Below are positions 9,299 to 19,142 of a stretch of DNA of 64,000 nt, piece by piece. Positions within the stretch are counted from its first letter, which is position 1. Each line of letters opens with the position of its first letter. The position numbers and the translations under genes were made by a program. Source of the DNA: Clavibacter sp. A6099 (lineage in GTDB: Bacteria > Actinomycetota > Actinomycetes > Actinomycetales > Microbacteriaceae); assembly GCF_021919125.1 (NCBI RefSeq), contig NZ_CP083439.1:496001-560000 (forward strand), written 5' to 3'. The notes under the pieces are model-generated. The model did no database searches, had not been told where the DNA came from, and worked only from the letters and a program-made list of their open reading frames with translations.

Positions 9299-11470
9299 CT
9301 ACTCGACGCGGCCGGCGAAGCGGTGGCGGAAGCCGCCGGGCGCCTCGACGATCACGTCGTAGTAGCCCCACCGGTCGAGCGGCCACCTGACGGTCGTGCT
9401 GCGGCCGGGCTTCACGGTCTCGTGCCGCACGCGCTCGATGAAGTCGTTCGACGTCATCGTGTAGTCCACCGAGGGCGAGCCCTCGTTCCCGAGCGTCAGC
9501 CGCAGGTAGGGCTTGCCGTCCGCGACGGCCTCGGCCCGGACGGCGGGCACGGGCACGTCGCCGGCCGTCGTGGGGATCACGGTGCCGGCGAAGCGGCGGA
9601 GGAACCGGTCGGGCCCGTAGACGCTGAAGTCGTAGGCGCCCGCGTGCGCCGCGCTGTCCCAGGTGTACGTCGCCGAGCCGCTCGGCGGCAGCGTGAACGG
9701 CGTGCTGGTGAAGGGCAGCGCGATGTTGGGGAACACCTGGTGCGACACCCCCTGGGTGCCCGGGTTGCGCATCGTCAGCGTGACCCTCCCGGTGCCGCGG
9801 TCGACCGTCACGTCGGCGTCCTGGCGGTAGGGGAGCGACCGGCGGCGCATGGTGCCCTGATCCTGGGACGGCATCACCTGCGCACCCGCGGCCGGCTCCT
9901 GCACGGGCGGCTTGGCGAGGTCCGCGTCCGCCGCCGCGAGGAGCATGCGGGTCTCGCTGAGCGGCAGGACCTGGTCGGCGGTGGGGATCGAGAAGTCGGG
10001 GTGGGCGAAGTCGAAGCACGAGGTGAGGTCGCCGGACACGGTGCGGCGCCAGTCGGAGATGTTGGGCTCGTGGACGCCCGTCCAGGTCTCGAGGAACCGG
10101 ATGATCGAGGTGTGGTCGAACACCTGCGAGTCGACCCAGCCGCCGCGGCTCCACGGCGAGACGACGGTGAGCGGGACGCGCGTGCCGTAGCCGATGGGCA
10201 GGCCGCCGACGTACTCGTCCCGCGTGCCGGGCTCGGCGAGCGGCGGCAGCATGTGGTCGAAGTAGCCGTCGTTCTCGTCGTAGTTGAGGAGCAGGACGGT
10301 GCTGGCCCACGTGTCGGGGTTGCTCATGAGCGCGTGGATGACCGCGTTCGTGTAGTGCGCGCCGTAGTCCGGGCTCGCCTCGGGGTGCTCGCTCCAGCCG
10401 TAGGGCGACACGACGTACGAGACCTGGGGGAGCGTGTTCGCGGCCGCGTCGGCGCCGAACTGCTCCAGCAGGTAGGACACGTCGAGGCCCCTGCCCGAGT
10501 CCGGCTTCCAGCCGTCGTGCAGGCCGCCGTCGATGGCGAGCTGGCGCACCGCGGGATCCGACGACGCGAACGCGTCGTGGTACTGCTGGAACTGCCAGAG
10601 CGGGTTGCAGCCGTAGTCGCCGACGTACGGCGCCTTGTCCGGGTCCCCGACCTCGTCGTTGGCGTAGGTCCTCCAGGTGATGCCCGCCTGGTGCAGGCGC
10701 TCCTGGTAGGTGGTCCAGCGGAAGACCGGCTCGTAGGGCTCCGGGTTGCTGATGATCGGCCCGCCCGCCTTGCCCTCCGGGTCGATGGTGCCGGTCCACT
10801 GGTAGAGGCGGTTCGGGGTCGTCGGGCCGATGAGCGAGCAGTGGTAGTGGTCGGCGATCGTGAACGCCGAGGCGAGGGCGTGGTGGAAGGGCACGTCCTC
10901 CTTCGTGAAGTACCCCATCGTCTGCTGCGTCTTGGCGACGACCCAGTTGTCCCACGCGCCCTCGTTCCAGGCCGCGTGCCCGCCCTTCCACGAGTGGTTG
11001 AGGCTGCCTGCTCCTTGCGCGTTGTGGTTCGCGGAGTCGAGGGGGAACGGGAGCAGGTGGCCGCCGTCCGTGCGGGTGGCGTCGGGCTGGGCGAAGACCG
11101 AACCGCCGCCGGGGTACTCGACCGCCTGCTTGTCGCTGAAGCCGCGGACGCCGGGGAAGGTGCCGTAGTAGTGGTCGAAGGAGCGGTTCTCCTGCATGAG
11201 GATCACGACGTGCTCGACGTCCGCGATCGACCGGGTGAGGTTCCGTCGCGTGGCCGCCGTCGCGGCGGTGGCGCTCGCGGTGCCCGTCGCGGATCCGGCG
11301 GCGACGCCGGCCATGATCGCGGCGGCTCCGCTCATGAGGAGGGTGCGGCGGCTCACGCCGGGGCGGATCCCGCCGCGGTAGGCGTGCGTGGGATCCAGGG
11401 GAGGGGCGGCGTCGATGCCGGCGCTCCCGGCGTGGTCGTCGGGTAGCTGGTCGAGGTGGGAGGTGCTCAC
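9299..11470 (-). CDS. Tat-exported phospholipase C (second paralogue)
   Basis: 723 residues, very similar over its whole length to the neighbouring phospholipase C. Twin-arginine motif SRRTLLM (Arg41-Arg42), the ENRSFDHYYG active-site motif, the WSRGGWVDSQVFDHTS block and the C-terminal YDFSVYGPDRFLRRF block are all conserved, so both copies look catalytically intact. Divergence is concentrated in the N-terminal 30 residues and in scattered surface positions. The GTG at 11470 follows AAGGA by eight bases, exactly as in the paralogue. Gene, ribosome site and promoter were therefore duplicated as a unit. Likely secreted and active on host or environmental phospholipids. Confidence 0.93.
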   Translation of the reverse strand: MSTSHLDQLPDDHAGSAGIDAAPPLDPTHAYRGGIRPGVSRRTLLMSGAAAIMAGVAAGSATGTASATAATAATRRNLTRSIADVEHVVILMQENRSFDHYYGTFPGVRGFSDKQAVEYPGGGSVFAQPDATRTDGGHLLPFPLDSANHNAQGAGSLNHSWKGGHAAWNEGAWDNWVVAKTQQTMGYFTKEDVPFHHALASAFTIADHYHCSLIGPTTPNRLYQWTGTIDPEGKAGGPIISNPEPYEPVFRWTTYQERLHQAGITWRTYANDEVGDPDKAPYVGDYGCNPLWQFQQYHDAFASSDPAVRQLAIDGGLHDGWKPDSGRGLDVSYLLEQFGADAAANTLPQVSYVVSPYGWSEHPEASPDYGAHYTNAVIHALMSNPDTWASTVLLLNYDENDGYFDHMLPPLAEPGTRDEYVGGLPIGYGTRVPLTVVSPWSRGGWVDSQVFDHTSIIRFLETWTGVHEPNISDWRRTVSGDLTSCFDFAHPDFSIPTADQVLPLSETRMLLAAADADLAKPPVQEPAAGAQVMPSQDQGTMRRRSLPYRQDADVTVDRGTGRVTLTMRNPGTQGVSHQVFPNIALPFTSTPFTLPPSGSATYTWDSAAHAGAYDFSVYGPDRFLRRFAGTVIPTTAGDVPVPAVRAEAVADGKPYLRLTLGNEGSPSVDYTMTSNDFIERVRHETVKPGRSTTVRWPLDRWGYYDVIVEAPGGFRHRFAGRVE

Positions 11471-11684
11471 GGGCGATGTCCTTCTTCCAAGCGCGGTCGC
11501 CCGACGGCGGGCGCGCGGACGGGATCACGGTGCGGGCGACGAGTCGCGCGCACGTGACGGGGAGGGATGCTGCGGAGAGAGGCGGTGCGGAGAGGGTGCT
11601 GCGGAGATGCGTCGCGGGGAGGGCGGCGACGGGAGGGACGCCCGATGCGGATCGCGCCCGGGCCGTCGATGTCGCCGACAGCGG

Positions 11685-11720
11685 CGGGACGTCGCTGTCG
11701 ACGACGGGACGTCGCTGTCG
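11685..11720. repeat. 20-bp tandem repeat in phospholipase C 2 leader
   Basis: CGGGACGTCGCTGTCG occurs at 11685-11700 and again at 11705-11720, a 20-bp period with differing linkers. It lies at the 5' end of the predicted leader of the second phospholipase gene and is absent from the first, so it probably arose after duplication. No function is evident. Confidence 0.7.
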
Positions 11721-11726
11721 TCGGCG

Positions 11727-11791
11727 AGTATGCGCGCCGAGGGGGAACGGCGCGTCACCTCCGGTGATCGCCCGGGGAACACCCCCTGAAC
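11727..11791 (-). promoter_or_regulatory. Promoter with PHO-box-like direct repeats, phospholipase C 2
   Basis: Minus-strand units GTTCAGG (11791-11785), GTTCCCC (11780-11774), GATCACC (11769-11763) and GTGACGC (11758-11752) at 11-bp spacing, then GTTCCCC and, after the same ten-base gap as in the paralogue, CATACT (11732-11727) as -10. GATCACC differs by one base from the Streptomyces PhoP core GTTCACC. Conservation of spacing while the leader below it has diverged argues for a real regulatory element. The rest of 11471-11825 is leader DNA without a recognisable gene. Confidence 0.62.
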
Positions 11792-11825
11792 GGGGGGGGG
11801 GTGGGAGCGGCTCGGGCCTCGCGCG

Positions 11826-12458
11826 TCAGGCGGGCCAGACCGGCCGGAACTGGATGCTGATGCGCGGCCCGACGGCCTTCTGGGTCTTGAGGATGGCGTG
11901 CTCGTGCGTGCGCTGCGCGCTGCCGCCCATGACGACGAGGTCGCCGTGCCCGAGCGGGAACCGCCGCACCTCGCCGCCGCCCTTCGGCCGCAGCGACAGC
12001 GTGCGCGCCGCGCCCACCGAGACGATGGCGACCATGGTGTCGCGGTCGATGGCGCGCCCCACGCGGTCGCCGTGCCACGCGACGCTGTCGTCGCCCGTGC
12101 GGTAGAAGCACAGTCCCGCGGTCTCGAGCACCTGCCCGGGCGGGCGGCCGTAGTGCTCGTTGAGCGCATCGCGCGCCTCGACGAGGACGGGCGCGGGCAG
12201 GGGCGCGCGCGGCCCGAACCACGACAGGAGGCGCGGCACCTCGACCGTGCGGCCGTGCATGAGCCGCGTGTCCGCCGTCCACTCCACGTCCTCCACGAGG
12301 CGCTCGAACAGCGCGTCGGAGTCGCTGACCCAGCCGGGCCGGATGTCGAGCCACGCGCCCTGTCCCAGGTCCAGGCGCTCCACCTCCGCGCCGAGCGCCC
12401 CGATGCCCGGCTCCGCCTGGAGGTCGTCGAAGAGGGAGGCCTGGAATGCGATGCTCAT
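11826..12458 (-). CDS. AlkB-like 2-oxoglutarate/Fe(II) dioxygenase
   Basis: 210 residues, the usual AlkB length. The iron facial triad is visible: HxD in WHGD and the distal His in THEHAI; the closing Arg residues of RISIQFR bind 2-oxoglutarate. The Asn-Tyr-type substrate lid (LNEHYGRPPGQVLETAGLCFYR) precedes it. These enzymes reverse alkylation damage in nucleic acids by oxidative demethylation. TATGCT lies exactly six bases before the ATG, so the mRNA is probably leaderless. It stands alone; a photolyase gene lies elsewhere in the window but not in the same unit. Confidence 0.9.
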   Translation of the reverse strand: MSIAFQASLFDDLQAEPGIGALGAEVERLDLGQGAWLDIRPGWVSDSDALFERLVEDVEWTADTRLMHGRTVEVPRLLSWFGPRAPLPAPVLVEARDALNEHYGRPPGQVLETAGLCFYRTGDDSVAWHGDRVGRAIDRDTMVAIVSVGAARTLSLRPKGGGEVRRFPLGHGDLVVMGGSAQRTHEHAILKTQKAVGPRISIQFRPVWPA

Positions 12459-12522
12459 GGCGCGAGCATAGCCCGGATGTTCGAACGCATGTTCGAACGA
12501 CGGCCGGCTGGGGAGAGCCCGA

Positions 12523-13203
12523 TCAGACCGCCGGAGCGCGGGACGCGCGACGGCCGGCCCACGTCAGGAGGAGCGTCAGTCCGCAGATCAGCGCCGCGAT
12601 GACGAGCACCCAGACCGCGACCGTCCCGTATCCGCCGCCGCCCGTCGCGGGATCCAGGAAGGGGTACGGGTAGTACGTCGCCGCCCCCGTCACCTGGTTG
12701 CCCGTGAACGGCCCGCGCGCGAGCGTGACGGCGACCCACACGAGCGGGAAGACCACGACGCGGCCGACCGCGCCGTAGCCGAGCGCCCGGCGGTCGGGCG
12801 CGAGCAGCCAGTCGGCGAGCACGAGCAGCGGCACGGCCACGTGCAGCACCTCGTTCGACCACGGGAGGTTGCCGCCGGGGATCGTCGGCAGGCCGCGCAG
12901 CAGCAGGTTGTAGACGATGCCGGTGGTGACCATGTACGTGGTCGCCGCCAGCCGGAGCGTCGTCCAGCCGCGGCCGGGCGCGGGCGCCCGCCTCAGCAGC
13001 CGCACCGCGCCGACCGCCATCACGGCGGCCGCCAGCAGGTTCGACTCGATCGTGAAGTACATGAGGAAGTCGATGGTCTTGCCCCAGATCCCCTCGACCC
13101 CGATGCTCCGCCAGTAGGAGGAGCTGACGACGTACTGGCTCGCGACGGCGACCAGGATGGTCAGGGCGGTGAGGAGGCGGATGGCAGCCCAGGTGATGCG
13201 CAC
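12523..13203 (-). CDS. Pr6Pr family membrane protein
   Basis: About 226 residues with six predicted membrane helices. It begins with a helix containing TALTILVAVASQYVVSS, followed by WGKTIDFLMYFTIESNLLAA, a signature of Pr6Pr-type (FAR-17a/AIG1-like) proteins, and contains the conserved HVAVPLLVLADWLL and PYPFLDP segments. No biochemical role is established. The start is uncertain: GTG at 13203 is chosen, but a second in-frame GTG at 13218 would add five residues; neither has a convincing ribosome site. It lies upstream of alkB on the same strand but 64 bp away, with alkB having its own -10. Confidence 0.75.
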   Translation of the reverse strand: MRITWAAIRLLTALTILVAVASQYVVSSSYWRSIGVEGIWGKTIDFLMYFTIESNLLAAAVMAVGAVRLLRRAPAPGRGWTTLRLAATTYMVTTGIVYNLLLRGLPTIPGGNLPWSNEVLHVAVPLLVLADWLLAPDRRALGYGAVGRVVVFPLVWVAVTLARGPFTGNQVTGAATYYPYPFLDPATGGGGYGTVAVWVLVIAALICGLTLLLTWAGRRASRAPAV

Positions 13204-13281
13204 GCTCCACCGTCCCACATCGCCCAGGCGGTGGTGATCCGGGATCCGTGCGCGGCCGGTGCCGCGGCCTAGGCTGGGTGG

Positions 13282-14331
13282 ATGCATGGTGAGTACAAGG
13301 TCCCCGGCGGCAAGCTCGTCGTGGTCGACCTGGACGTGACCGACGGGCGCATCTCCGACTTCCGCCTGGCGGGCGACTTCTTCCTCGAGCCGGACGACGC
13401 GCTCGAGGCCATCGACGGCGCGGTGAACGGCCTCCCGGAGGACAGCGACGCCAACGCGATCGCCGCCGCCATCCGTCGCGCGCTCCCGCCGCAGGCGGTG
13501 CTCCTCGGCTTCTCGCCCGAGGCCGTCGCGGTCGCAATCCGACGCTCGCTCGCGCGCGCCACGAACTGGGGCGACTACGAGTGGGAGGTCATCCACGACC
13601 GCGCCTACCGGCCCGTCGAGCAGATGGCGCTCGACCAGGTGCTCGCCGAGGAGGTCGGCGCCGGTCGCCGGAACCCGACGCTGCGCATCTGGGAGTGGGA
13701 GCAGCCGGCCGTCGTCATCGGCAGCTTCCAGTCGCTCCGCAACGAGGTCGACGCCGAGCAGGCCGCGGCCCACGGCTTCGACGTCGTGCGCCGGGTCTCG
13801 GGCGGAGGCGCCATGTACATGGAGGCCGGCGCGGTCATCACCTATTCGATCTACGCGCCCGTCGACCTCGTGCAGGGCATGACCTTCGCGGACTCCTACG
13901 CCTACCTCGACGAGTGGGTCATCACCGCGCTCCGCTCGCTGGGCATCGACGCCTCGTACCAGCCGCTCAACGACATCACGAGCCCCACCGGCAAGATCGG
14001 CGGCGCCGCGCAGAAGCGGTTGGGCGCGGGCGCCGTGCTGCACCACGTCACCATGAGCTACGACATGGACGGCGAGAAGATGGTGCAGGTGCTCCGCATC
14101 GGCCGCGAGAAGATCAGCGACAAGGGCATCACCAGCGCCGCCAAGCGCGTGGATCCGCTCCGCAGCCAGACGGGCATGAGCCGCGCCGACATCATCGACC
14201 GGATGAAGGACACGTTCACGGGCCTCTACGGCGGGAAGCCGGGGCGGGTCACTCCCGAGGAGTGGGCGAAGACCCGCCAGCTCGTGGAGGACAAGTTCTC
14301 GACGCCGGAGTGGCTCACGCGCGTCCCCTGA
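13282..14331 (+). CDS. Lipoate--protein ligase family protein with accessory domain at the N-terminus
   Basis: 349 residues. Residues 1-85 resemble the small accessory (LplA C-terminal/LplB-like) domain: GKLVVVDLDV, FFLEPDDALEAIDGAVNG. The catalytic biotin/lipoate ligase domain follows (about 95-349) with the RRVSGGGAMY lipoyl-AMP loop and the acceptor lysine in SPTGKIGGAAQKR. The enzyme should activate lipoate and attach it to carrier lysines of 2-oxoacid dehydrogenases or GcvH. Domain order is reversed relative to E. coli LplA. TAGGCT lies exactly six bases before the ATG, so it is probably leaderless. Confidence 0.85.
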   Translation: MHGEYKVPGGKLVVVDLDVTDGRISDFRLAGDFFLEPDDALEAIDGAVNGLPEDSDANAIAAAIRRALPPQAVLLGFSPEAVAVAIRRSLARATNWGDYEWEVIHDRAYRPVEQMALDQVLAEEVGAGRRNPTLRIWEWEQPAVVIGSFQSLRNEVDAEQAAAHGFDVVRRVSGGGAMYMEAGAVITYSIYAPVDLVQGMTFADSYAYLDEWVITALRSLGIDASYQPLNDITSPTGKIGGAAQKRLGAGAVLHHVTMSYDMDGEKMVQVLRIGREKISDKGITSAAKRVDPLRSQTGMSRADIIDRMKDTFTGLYGGKPGRVTPEEWAKTRQLVEDKFSTPEWLTRVP

Positions 14332-14549
14332 ACGGGGGACTGTCCGCCTGGCGAAGCCCGGATGTCCGCTCCATGTCGGACCTGTCCGCCGGGCGACGGC
14401 CGCGACCGGCTCCCGGATCCGCGCGCCTAGAGTCACCACGTCGTCCTTCCGGCCCCGCGGGGCCGAGCGGCGACAGCGGTCCGATCGAACCTCCCCGGAG
14501 GCTCCGCTCGCGACCGCGGGCGACGGGGAGACCCGTCGGGGGGAGCGGA

Positions 14550-14579
14550 CTCGCGAGGCGCATGCGTGCGCCTCGCGAG
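14550..14579. terminator. Hairpin terminator between convergent genes
   Basis: Perfect 13-bp stem (14550-14562 / 14567-14579) with loop TGCG, ten bases from the GNAT stop, between the convergent lipoate ligase and GNAT genes. A weaker 7-bp hairpin (14521-14527 / 14532-14538) precedes it. The rest of 14332-14588 shows no gene. Confidence 0.8.
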
Positions 14580-14588
14580 CGCACCGGC

Positions 14589-14873
14589 TCAGCCCCGCTC
14601 GAGCAGCTCCCGGTAGTCGGGGTGCTCGTCGATCCACTCCGCGACGAACGGGCACGCGGCCACGACCGTCCGGGATCCGCCGCGCACGTCGTCGAGCGCC
14701 GCCCGCACCAGCTCCCCGCCGAGGCCGCCGCGCCGCTTGGCGGGGTCGACCTCCGTGTGGGTGAAGACGATGCGGTCGCCCTGGATCAGGTAGTCCGCGA
14801 AGCCCGCGCGCTCGCCGTCGAGCCACAGCGTGTAGCGCGAGCCGTCGGGGTCGTGGGTCACGTCGACGCTCAT
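14589..14873 (-). CDS. Small GNAT-type N-acetyltransferase (YidJ/YjdJ-like)
   Basis: 94 residues, the size of the minimal single-domain GNAT proteins related to YjdJ/Gcn5. The acetyl-CoA site appears as EVDPAKRRGGLGGELVRAAL (the V-x-x-x-x-RGxG-like pyrophosphate loop), followed by the strand VVAACPFVAEWI and HPDY near the end. Substrate unknown. TAGTGT is positioned exactly six bases before the ATG, so a leaderless message is likely. Confidence 0.85.
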   Translation of the reverse strand: MSVDVTHDPDGSRYTLWLDGERAGFADYLIQGDRIVFTHTEVDPAKRRGGLGGELVRAALDDVRGGSRTVVAACPFVAEWIDEHPDYRELLERG

Positions 14874-14979
14874 CCCGCCACACTAGGCGCGGTGTCGCGC
14901 GGAGTCGATCCGCAGGGGCCGGGGTTACCCTGAGGGGGTCCGGCATCCCGGGCCCACCCATCTACCCCGAAGGCAGCAC

Positions 14980-15876
14980 GTGATCGCCGACATCCGCCGC
15001 CGCAGCATCCTCGCCGCCGCGCTCGCGGTCCCCGTGACCGCCGTCCTCGCCGCCTGCACCCGCCAGGAGCCGGCGCCGCGCGCGACCCTCGGCGCCGGAG
15101 CCGACGGCCAGCCCGCCGCCTCCGCGTCCTCGCCCGCGGTCTCCGCGGTCGAACCGGCGTCGCTCTCCGTGTCCGGCGGCCAGACCGTCACGCTCACGGG
15201 CGCCGGCCTCTCCGGTGCCACCGCCGTGATGTTCGCGGGCACCGCGGGCACCGACCTCCAGGTCGCCGGCGACGGATCCGTCACGGTCGTGGCACCCCGA
15301 TCGACCGACTACGAGGATCGCTCCGCCGACATCCAGGTCATGGCCGGCGACGCCCCGCTCACCACGGCGACCGCCGCGTACGCCGCGCAGACGCCCGTCG
15401 ACAAGCAGCTCCAGTACGCGCTCGCCCACTGGGACGCCTACAACCTCGAGGAGTACGGGAACTTCAACCCGTCCGGCGGCGACTGCGTGAACTTCGTCAG
15501 CCAGAGCCTCATCCAGCGCGGGTGGCAGATGACGAACGAGTGGCACAACCGCGGCGGCGGATCCGACTGGACCTACGCGTGGATCCACGTGCCCACCTTC
15601 GACAAGTGGCTCGCGGCCAACGCGTCCACGCTCGGCGTGAAGCGCCTCGAGCTCGCCGACCGCGACCAGCTCAAGGTCGGCGACATCGTCATCTTCGACT
15701 GGAACCGCAACTCCTCGCCCGACCACACGCAGATCGTCTCGGCCATCGAGCCGAAGGACGGCGGGAACGTCGTCAAGATGGTCGGCCACAACCTCGACAA
15801 CGACTACCGCGACCTCGACGCGACCATCACCACGGAGCACCCGGGCGCCGAGGTCCACTTCTGGAGCGTCGCCTAG
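14980..15876 (+). CDS. Lipoprotein with IPT/TIG-like and amidase (Amidase_6) domains
   Basis: 298 residues. Lipobox LAAC places the lipid-modified Cys at position 26. Residues about 55-130 form an immunoglobulin-like IPT/TIG fold (PASLSVSGGQTVTLTGAGLS). The C-terminal about 160 residues match the NlpC/P60-related amidase domain: GGDCVNFVSQSLIQRGW with catalytic Cys169, a later His in DHTQIVS and the GDIVIFDW strand. It probably cleaves a peptide bond in peptidoglycan at the cell surface. The GTG at 14980 follows GAAGG. Its TAG shares the CTAG at 15873-15876 with the stop of the convergent membrane protein. Confidence 0.88.
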   Translation: MIADIRRRSILAAALAVPVTAVLAACTRQEPAPRATLGAGADGQPAASASSPAVSAVEPASLSVSGGQTVTLTGAGLSGATAVMFAGTAGTDLQVAGDGSVTVVAPRSTDYEDRSADIQVMAGDAPLTTATAAYAAQTPVDKQLQYALAHWDAYNLEEYGNFNPSGGDCVNFVSQSLIQRGWQMTNEWHNRGGGSDWTYAWIHVPTFDKWLAANASTLGVKRLELADRDQLKVGDIVIFDWNRNSSPDHTQIVSAIEPKDGGNVVKMVGHNLDNDYRDLDATITTEHPGAEVHFWSVA

Positions 15877-16370
15877 CCCACGTCGCCGATCCCGCGCCCG
15901 GCGCGCAGCAGCCGGTCGACGAGCAGCACGAGCAGGACCCCCGCCGCGTAGGCCGCGAGGTCCACCGGGTCGAAGCCCGTGCCGATCAGCAGGCGGCAGA
16001 GCGGCACGTGCAGCGCCCACAGCGCGGGCCATCCCGTGATCTGCAGCAGCTCGATCCCGGTGCACCACACGAGCACGGCGGCCCCGTGCACCACGGAGTC
16101 GACCCGCGGCATCACGGCGATGAGCGCGAGGTGGATCGCCGCGGCGTAGAAGATGTCCGGCCAGAGGCCGCGGCCGTCGCCGTGCGTGACGACCATGCCG
16201 GCGATGACGACGCCGAGGAGCGCGGTGAGGGCGACGATCCGGCGGAGTGCGTGGCCGTCCGGGAGCCGCACGTCCCGGTCGAGGACCGGCGCGGCGCCCG
16301 CGGGACCGTCGGCGGGATGCATCGACGGCTCGTCCCACACGAACGCGTCCACATCCCCGGAATGGCGCAT
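15873..16370 (-). CDS. DUF2809-type small membrane protein
   Basis: 165 residues with about four or five membrane helices after a 45-residue soluble N-terminus. The order of helices with GLWPDIFYAAAIHLALIAV, LVWCTGIELLQ and LIGTGFDPVDLAAYAAGVL matches the DUF2809 family, whose members resemble VanZ-like proteins in the final motif (DPVDLAAYAAG). Function unknown. TACGCT lies exactly six bases before the ATG (leaderless). The stop overlaps the convergent lipoprotein stop in a CTAG. Confidence 0.75.
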   Translation of the reverse strand: MRHSGDVDAFVWDEPSMHPADGPAGAAPVLDRDVRLPDGHALRRIVALTALLGVVIAGMVVTHGDGRGLWPDIFYAAAIHLALIAVMPRVDSVVHGAAVLVWCTGIELLQITGWPALWALHVPLCRLLIGTGFDPVDLAAYAAGVLLVLLVDRLLRAGRGIGDVG

Positions 16371-16434
16371 GCTCCCAGCGTAAGCACCTCGGATGCGAAC
16401 GCGCCCAGGGCGGGGCCGGATCCGCGACCTCCCG

Positions 16435-18075
<1,641 letters not shown>

Positions 18076-18124
18076 GGATCCATCCTGGCACCGGCCCCCG
18101 CCGATTCCCATCTAGGGTGCAGGC

Positions 18125-19081
18125 ATGGCCGAGACCCCGCGACCCGACGAGACCTACAGCTACCTCGGCCCGTCCGGCACATTCACGGAGGCCGCGCTCA
18201 AGCAGGTGGAGGCCGCTCGAGGCCGCACCTGGCGCGCGGTCAACAACGCCTCGGAGGCGCTCGCCGACGTCGTGTCCGGCACCTCGGTCGCCGCCATGAT
18301 CGCCATCGAGAACTCGATCGAGGGCGGGGTGACGGCCACGCAGGACGCGCTCGCCAACATCCCCGGCCTCCGGATCCTCAGCGAGCACCTCGTGCCGGTG
18401 TCCTTCGACCTCGTGGTGCGCCCCGGCACCGCGCTCGCCGACGTGCGCACGGTCGCCGCGCACCCCGTCGCCTACGGGCAGTGCCGCCGCTTCCTTGAGC
18501 GCGAGCTGCCCACGCACGGGCACGTGCCCGCGTCCTCGAACGTGGCCGCGGCCCTGTCGCTGCTGGACGACGGGATCGCCGACGCCGCCATCGCGCCGCC
18601 GCAGATCACCGAGAGCCAGCCGCTCGAGGCCGTCGCCCGCGGCATCGGCGACAACCCGAACGCCGTCACGCGCTTCGTGCTCGTCGGCCGCGCGACCACG
18701 CTGCCCGCGCGCACGGGCGCCGACAAGACGAGCCTCATCGTCGAGCTGCCCGACGACCGCGCCGGATCCCTGCTCGACCTCCTCGAGCAGTTCGCGACCC
18801 GCGGCGTGAACCTCACGCTCATCCAGTCGCGGCCCATCGGCGACGCGCTCGGTCGCTACCGGTTCGTCATCGACGCGGAGGGGCACGTGAGCGACGAGCG
18901 CGTGGCCGACGCCCTGCTCGGGATCCGCCGCTTCAGCCCCCGCGTCACCTTCCTCGGCTCGTACCCGCGAGCCGACGGGACGCCCAGCACCTACCGCGCC
19001 CGCTACGAGGACGACGTCTTCCTCGAGGCGCGCGACTGGCTGCGCGGCATCGTCTCGGCCGAGCCCGGCGCGGGCGCCTGA
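18125..19081 (+). CDS. pheA: Prephenate dehydratase
   Basis: 318-residue monofunctional prephenate dehydratase, converting prephenate to phenylpyruvate for phenylalanine synthesis. Catalytic domain about 10-195 with YLGPSGTFTEAA, IAIENSIEGGVT and the TRF motif (NAVTRFVLV); ACT regulatory domain about 205-290 with TSLIVELPDDRAGSL and LTLIQSRPIG, the usual ESRP-like phenylalanine-binding site. No chorismate mutase domain is fused. TAGGGT (18113-18118) is exactly six bases before the ATG, so the message is probably leaderless. serS follows on the same strand with its own promoter. Confidence 0.96.
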   Translation: MAETPRPDETYSYLGPSGTFTEAALKQVEAARGRTWRAVNNASEALADVVSGTSVAAMIAIENSIEGGVTATQDALANIPGLRILSEHLVPVSFDLVVRPGTALADVRTVAAHPVAYGQCRRFLERELPTHGHVPASSNVAAALSLLDDGIADAAIAPPQITESQPLEAVARGIGDNPNAVTRFVLVGRATTLPARTGADKTSLIVELPDDRAGSLLDLLEQFATRGVNLTLIQSRPIGDALGRYRFVIDAEGHVSDERVADALLGIRRFSPRVTFLGSYPRADGTPSTYRARYEDDVFLEARDWLRGIVSAEPGAGA

Positions 19082-19142
19082 CGCACCGCCGTCGTCCGGT
19101 TCCCGCCCGGACGCGCCCGACCCGCTTCGTTAGAGTGACGGG

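Noticed and set aside
9323-11446. Long plus-strand frames antisense to the phospholipases
   Set aside because: Typical GC-rich antisense shadows with Arg/Val/Gly-rich products; no ribosome sites or domains.
6807-11528. One open frame spanning both phospholipase genes, suggesting a giant fusion
   Set aside because: The part beyond 8972 is out of frame with the second phospholipase and is Arg-rich. Each gene has its own GTG, ribosome site and promoter.
11471-11825. Riboswitch in the long leader of the second phospholipase
   Set aside because: Only simple tandem repeats and GC hairpins are visible; no conserved riboswitch core, and the paralogue's leader is unrelated.
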